Of a DNA stretch of 64,000 nucleotides, positions 62,925 through 64,000 are shown one piece after another (positions within the stretch are counted from its first letter, which is position 1; every line of letters begins with the position of its first letter). Both the position numbers and the translations under genes were made by a program. The notes under the pieces were generated by a model. That model saw only the letters and a list, made by a program, of their open reading frames with translations. It searched no databases and was not told the DNA's origin. The DNA is taken from contig NZ_WTYB01000004.1 in the NCBI RefSeq assembly GCF_009828055.1, positions 119,196-183,195 of the forward strand, in the 5' to 3' direction. Source of the stretch: Erythrobacter ramosus (GTDB lineage Bacteria; Pseudomonadota; Alphaproteobacteria; Sphingomonadales; Sphingomonadaceae).

Positions 62925-63926
62925 ATGATCACATCGAATGGCGGCGGCGCTCTTGGCGCGGTGAGCATTGCCGAAGGCCAGACTGTGGTCACGCAGGTCG
63001 CGGCGAGCGGCGCGCCTGGGGTCACCATCACCTATACGATTGCGGGCGGGGTTGATGCGGGCCGGTTCACGATCAACCCGGTGACCGGTCAGCTGAGCTT
63101 TGTTGCGGCGCCGGACTTCGAGGCGCCTGCCGACAGCGATGGTGATAATCTCTACGAGGTGATCGTCAGTGCCAGCGATGGCAGCTTTACCGATACCCAG
63201 ACCCTGAACGTCAGCGTAGGCGACCGTAGCGTTGCGGCCAGGCTGATTGCGCCTGATGGCTTTGCCGGGGGGATCGGCGGGACCACCGCAGTGTTCCTGA
63301 CCTCGGGCTTTCAGGACATCCGCATTATCGATGCGCCTGGCAGGATCGCACTGAGCGGCGCACCGGGCGGGGACGACATTATCCGCTTTGCTGGCGCTGC
63401 GAGCGCCTACACCATCACCCGGGTAGGCTCACGGGTCGAGATTGCAGACGGCGATACGCGGGTCAGCATCCCGGTGAGCCCCACCGGCATCAACGTGGTG
63501 TTCGCCGATGGCGTGCGCACGCTGGCGATTGTGGGCAGCAATCTGCAGATCGGCAGTCAGGTGGCGACCAACACTGCCGCGGTGATCACAGCGCCGGCGG
63601 AACCGGGACCACTGCCCGATCTGGCTGATCCTGATGCTCGCGGGCGGCTTATCGTGGCCGAAGGCTCACCGGTCATCGTTGATGGCAACGTCGATGTGTT
63701 CGGCACCAGCTTTGATGCCGAGACCTTTACCATCGTCGGCGGCGATGTGGCGATTCGCGGCGGCTTTACCGGCGGCAATGACACGATCGGGTTCGATGAG
63801 CCGGCCAGTGCCTACACGGCGGTCCGGGTCGGCAGCAATGTGTTCATCGAAGGCGGCGATACCCGGGTCAGCATCCCGATCAGCCCAGGCGGCGTGATCC
63901 TGCTGTTCGGCAGCGACCAACGCTGA
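62925..63926 (+). CDS. Cadherin-like/repeat surface protein truncated by an IS element
   Basis: A 333-residue protein. A cadherin-like domain at about residues 10-100 (VSIAEGQTVVTQVAASGAPG ... GRFTINPVTGQLSFVAAPDF ... LYEVIVSASDGSFTDTQTLN) precedes two related beta-rich repeats that share SAYT, VRVGS/TRVGS and GDTRVSIPxSPxG. The second repeat stops at LLFGSDQR. The TGA stop at 63924-63926 is the first three bases of the inverted IS3 end, so the original protein was longer. Such proteins are usually secreted adhesins or RTX-like; no signal peptide was seen. Confidence 0.75.
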   Translation: MITSNGGGALGAVSIAEGQTVVTQVAASGAPGVTITYTIAGGVDAGRFTINPVTGQLSFVAAPDFEAPADSDGDNLYEVIVSASDGSFTDTQTLNVSVGDRSVAARLIAPDGFAGGIGGTTAVFLTSGFQDIRIIDAPGRIALSGAPGGDDIIRFAGAASAYTITRVGSRVEIADGDTRVSIPVSPTGINVVFADGVRTLAIVGSNLQIGSQVATNTAAVITAPAEPGPLPDLADPDARGRLIVAEGSPVIVDGNVDVFGTSFDAETFTIVGGDVAIRGGFTGGNDTIGFDEPASAYTAVRVGSNVFIEGGDTRVSIPISPGGVILLFGSDQR

Positions 63927-64000
63927 CCGGCCCCCACTGAGTGGTCCGTGTTGATTGTTAGTGCAAGATTGCCTCCTGCGCCATGGCTGGCCGCAGGTGG
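63924..64000 (-). mobile_element. End of a second IS3-family element, inverted (continues past window)
   Basis: Reverse complement of 63924-64000 matches 62584-62660 at 73 of 77 positions, including the TGACCGGCCCCCACT terminus. The element reads out of the window, with its transposase on the minus strand. It may be full length or another deletion derivative. Confidence 0.85.
63958..64000 (-). CDS. IS3-family OrfB transposase, extreme C-terminus (5' part outside window)
   Basis: The last 13 codons, HLRPAMAQEAILH and TAA, match the end HLRPAMEPEVILH of the remnant at 62354-62626. The rest of the gene lies beyond 64000. Confidence 0.75.
   Translation of the reverse strand, partial: HLRPAMAQEAILH

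Overview
The window is high-GC chromosomal DNA from an alphaproteobacterium, most likely Sphingomonadales and probably the Erythrobacteraceae. This placement is inferred from gene content: the cell-cycle regulator GcrA, a DUF1476 protein, adjacent carotenoid genes crtW and crtZ, a large TonB-dependent receptor, a sigma54-driven psp operon, and the rimP-nusA-ylxR-infB-rbfA-truB-rpsO-pnp order. No rRNA genes, CRISPR array, replication origin or integrase was seen.

Layout of the left part. Positions 1-620 hold the end of a VirB11-type ATPase from a type IV secretion or conjugation cluster that lies mostly outside the window. Then come ppk1-ppx (polyphosphate turnover), a queuosine-precursor transporter, tRNA-Arg(TCT), rlmJ, two fused gene remnants, a NUDIX hydrolase, a candidate small RNA with its own terminator beside a cluster of palindromes, grxD-bolA-DUF1476, a quinone oxidoreductase, leuD and leuC with a small membrane protein between them, two small envelope proteins, crtW-crtZ (astaxanthin-type carotenoid modification) and sufE. 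Positions 16.7-21.8 kb hold the most unusual locus of the core region: a phage-shock operon. It has pspF divergent, a consensus sigma54 promoter, pspA, pspB and pspC, and then a tail of seven overlapping small membrane-protein genes. Six of those seven share a PspB-like C-terminal coiled-coil motif.

The centre (22-40 kb) is conserved core. A PilZ protein is followed by the transcription/translation cluster rimP to pnp, interleaved with two acyl-CoA thioesterase/DUF1697 genes, a YceI protein and tdk. A palindromic repeat has inserted in frame into truB, and a second copy lies after pnp. Next come a spermidine-synthase-like gene, a 35-bp perfect hairpin, a DUF481 beta-barrel, gcrA, an ABC-2 permease, a PH-like membrane protein, hspQ and tRNA-Ser(CGA).

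From tRNA-Ser to the right end (40-64 kb) the DNA looks accessory. It holds a CREST/ceramidase-like membrane hydrolase, a secreted penicillin-acylase-family enzyme, a regulator with two TetR-like domains divergent from a TonB receptor-secreted SurE pair, an IS110-family transposase, a PAP2 phosphatase, and a TetR-controlled lipid desaturase/hydroxylase block. It continues with a secreted protein divergent from an HTH-alpha/beta-hydrolase fusion, an RNase H-like gene, wrecked dTDP-rhamnose genes, IS5- and IS3-family remnants, a trio of unknown genes, a Phd/VapC toxin-antitoxin pair with a palindromic operator, and a repeat-containing surface protein truncated by an IS3-family element at the right edge. 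Long gene-free stretches and degenerate repeats fit a region of repeated insertion and decay.
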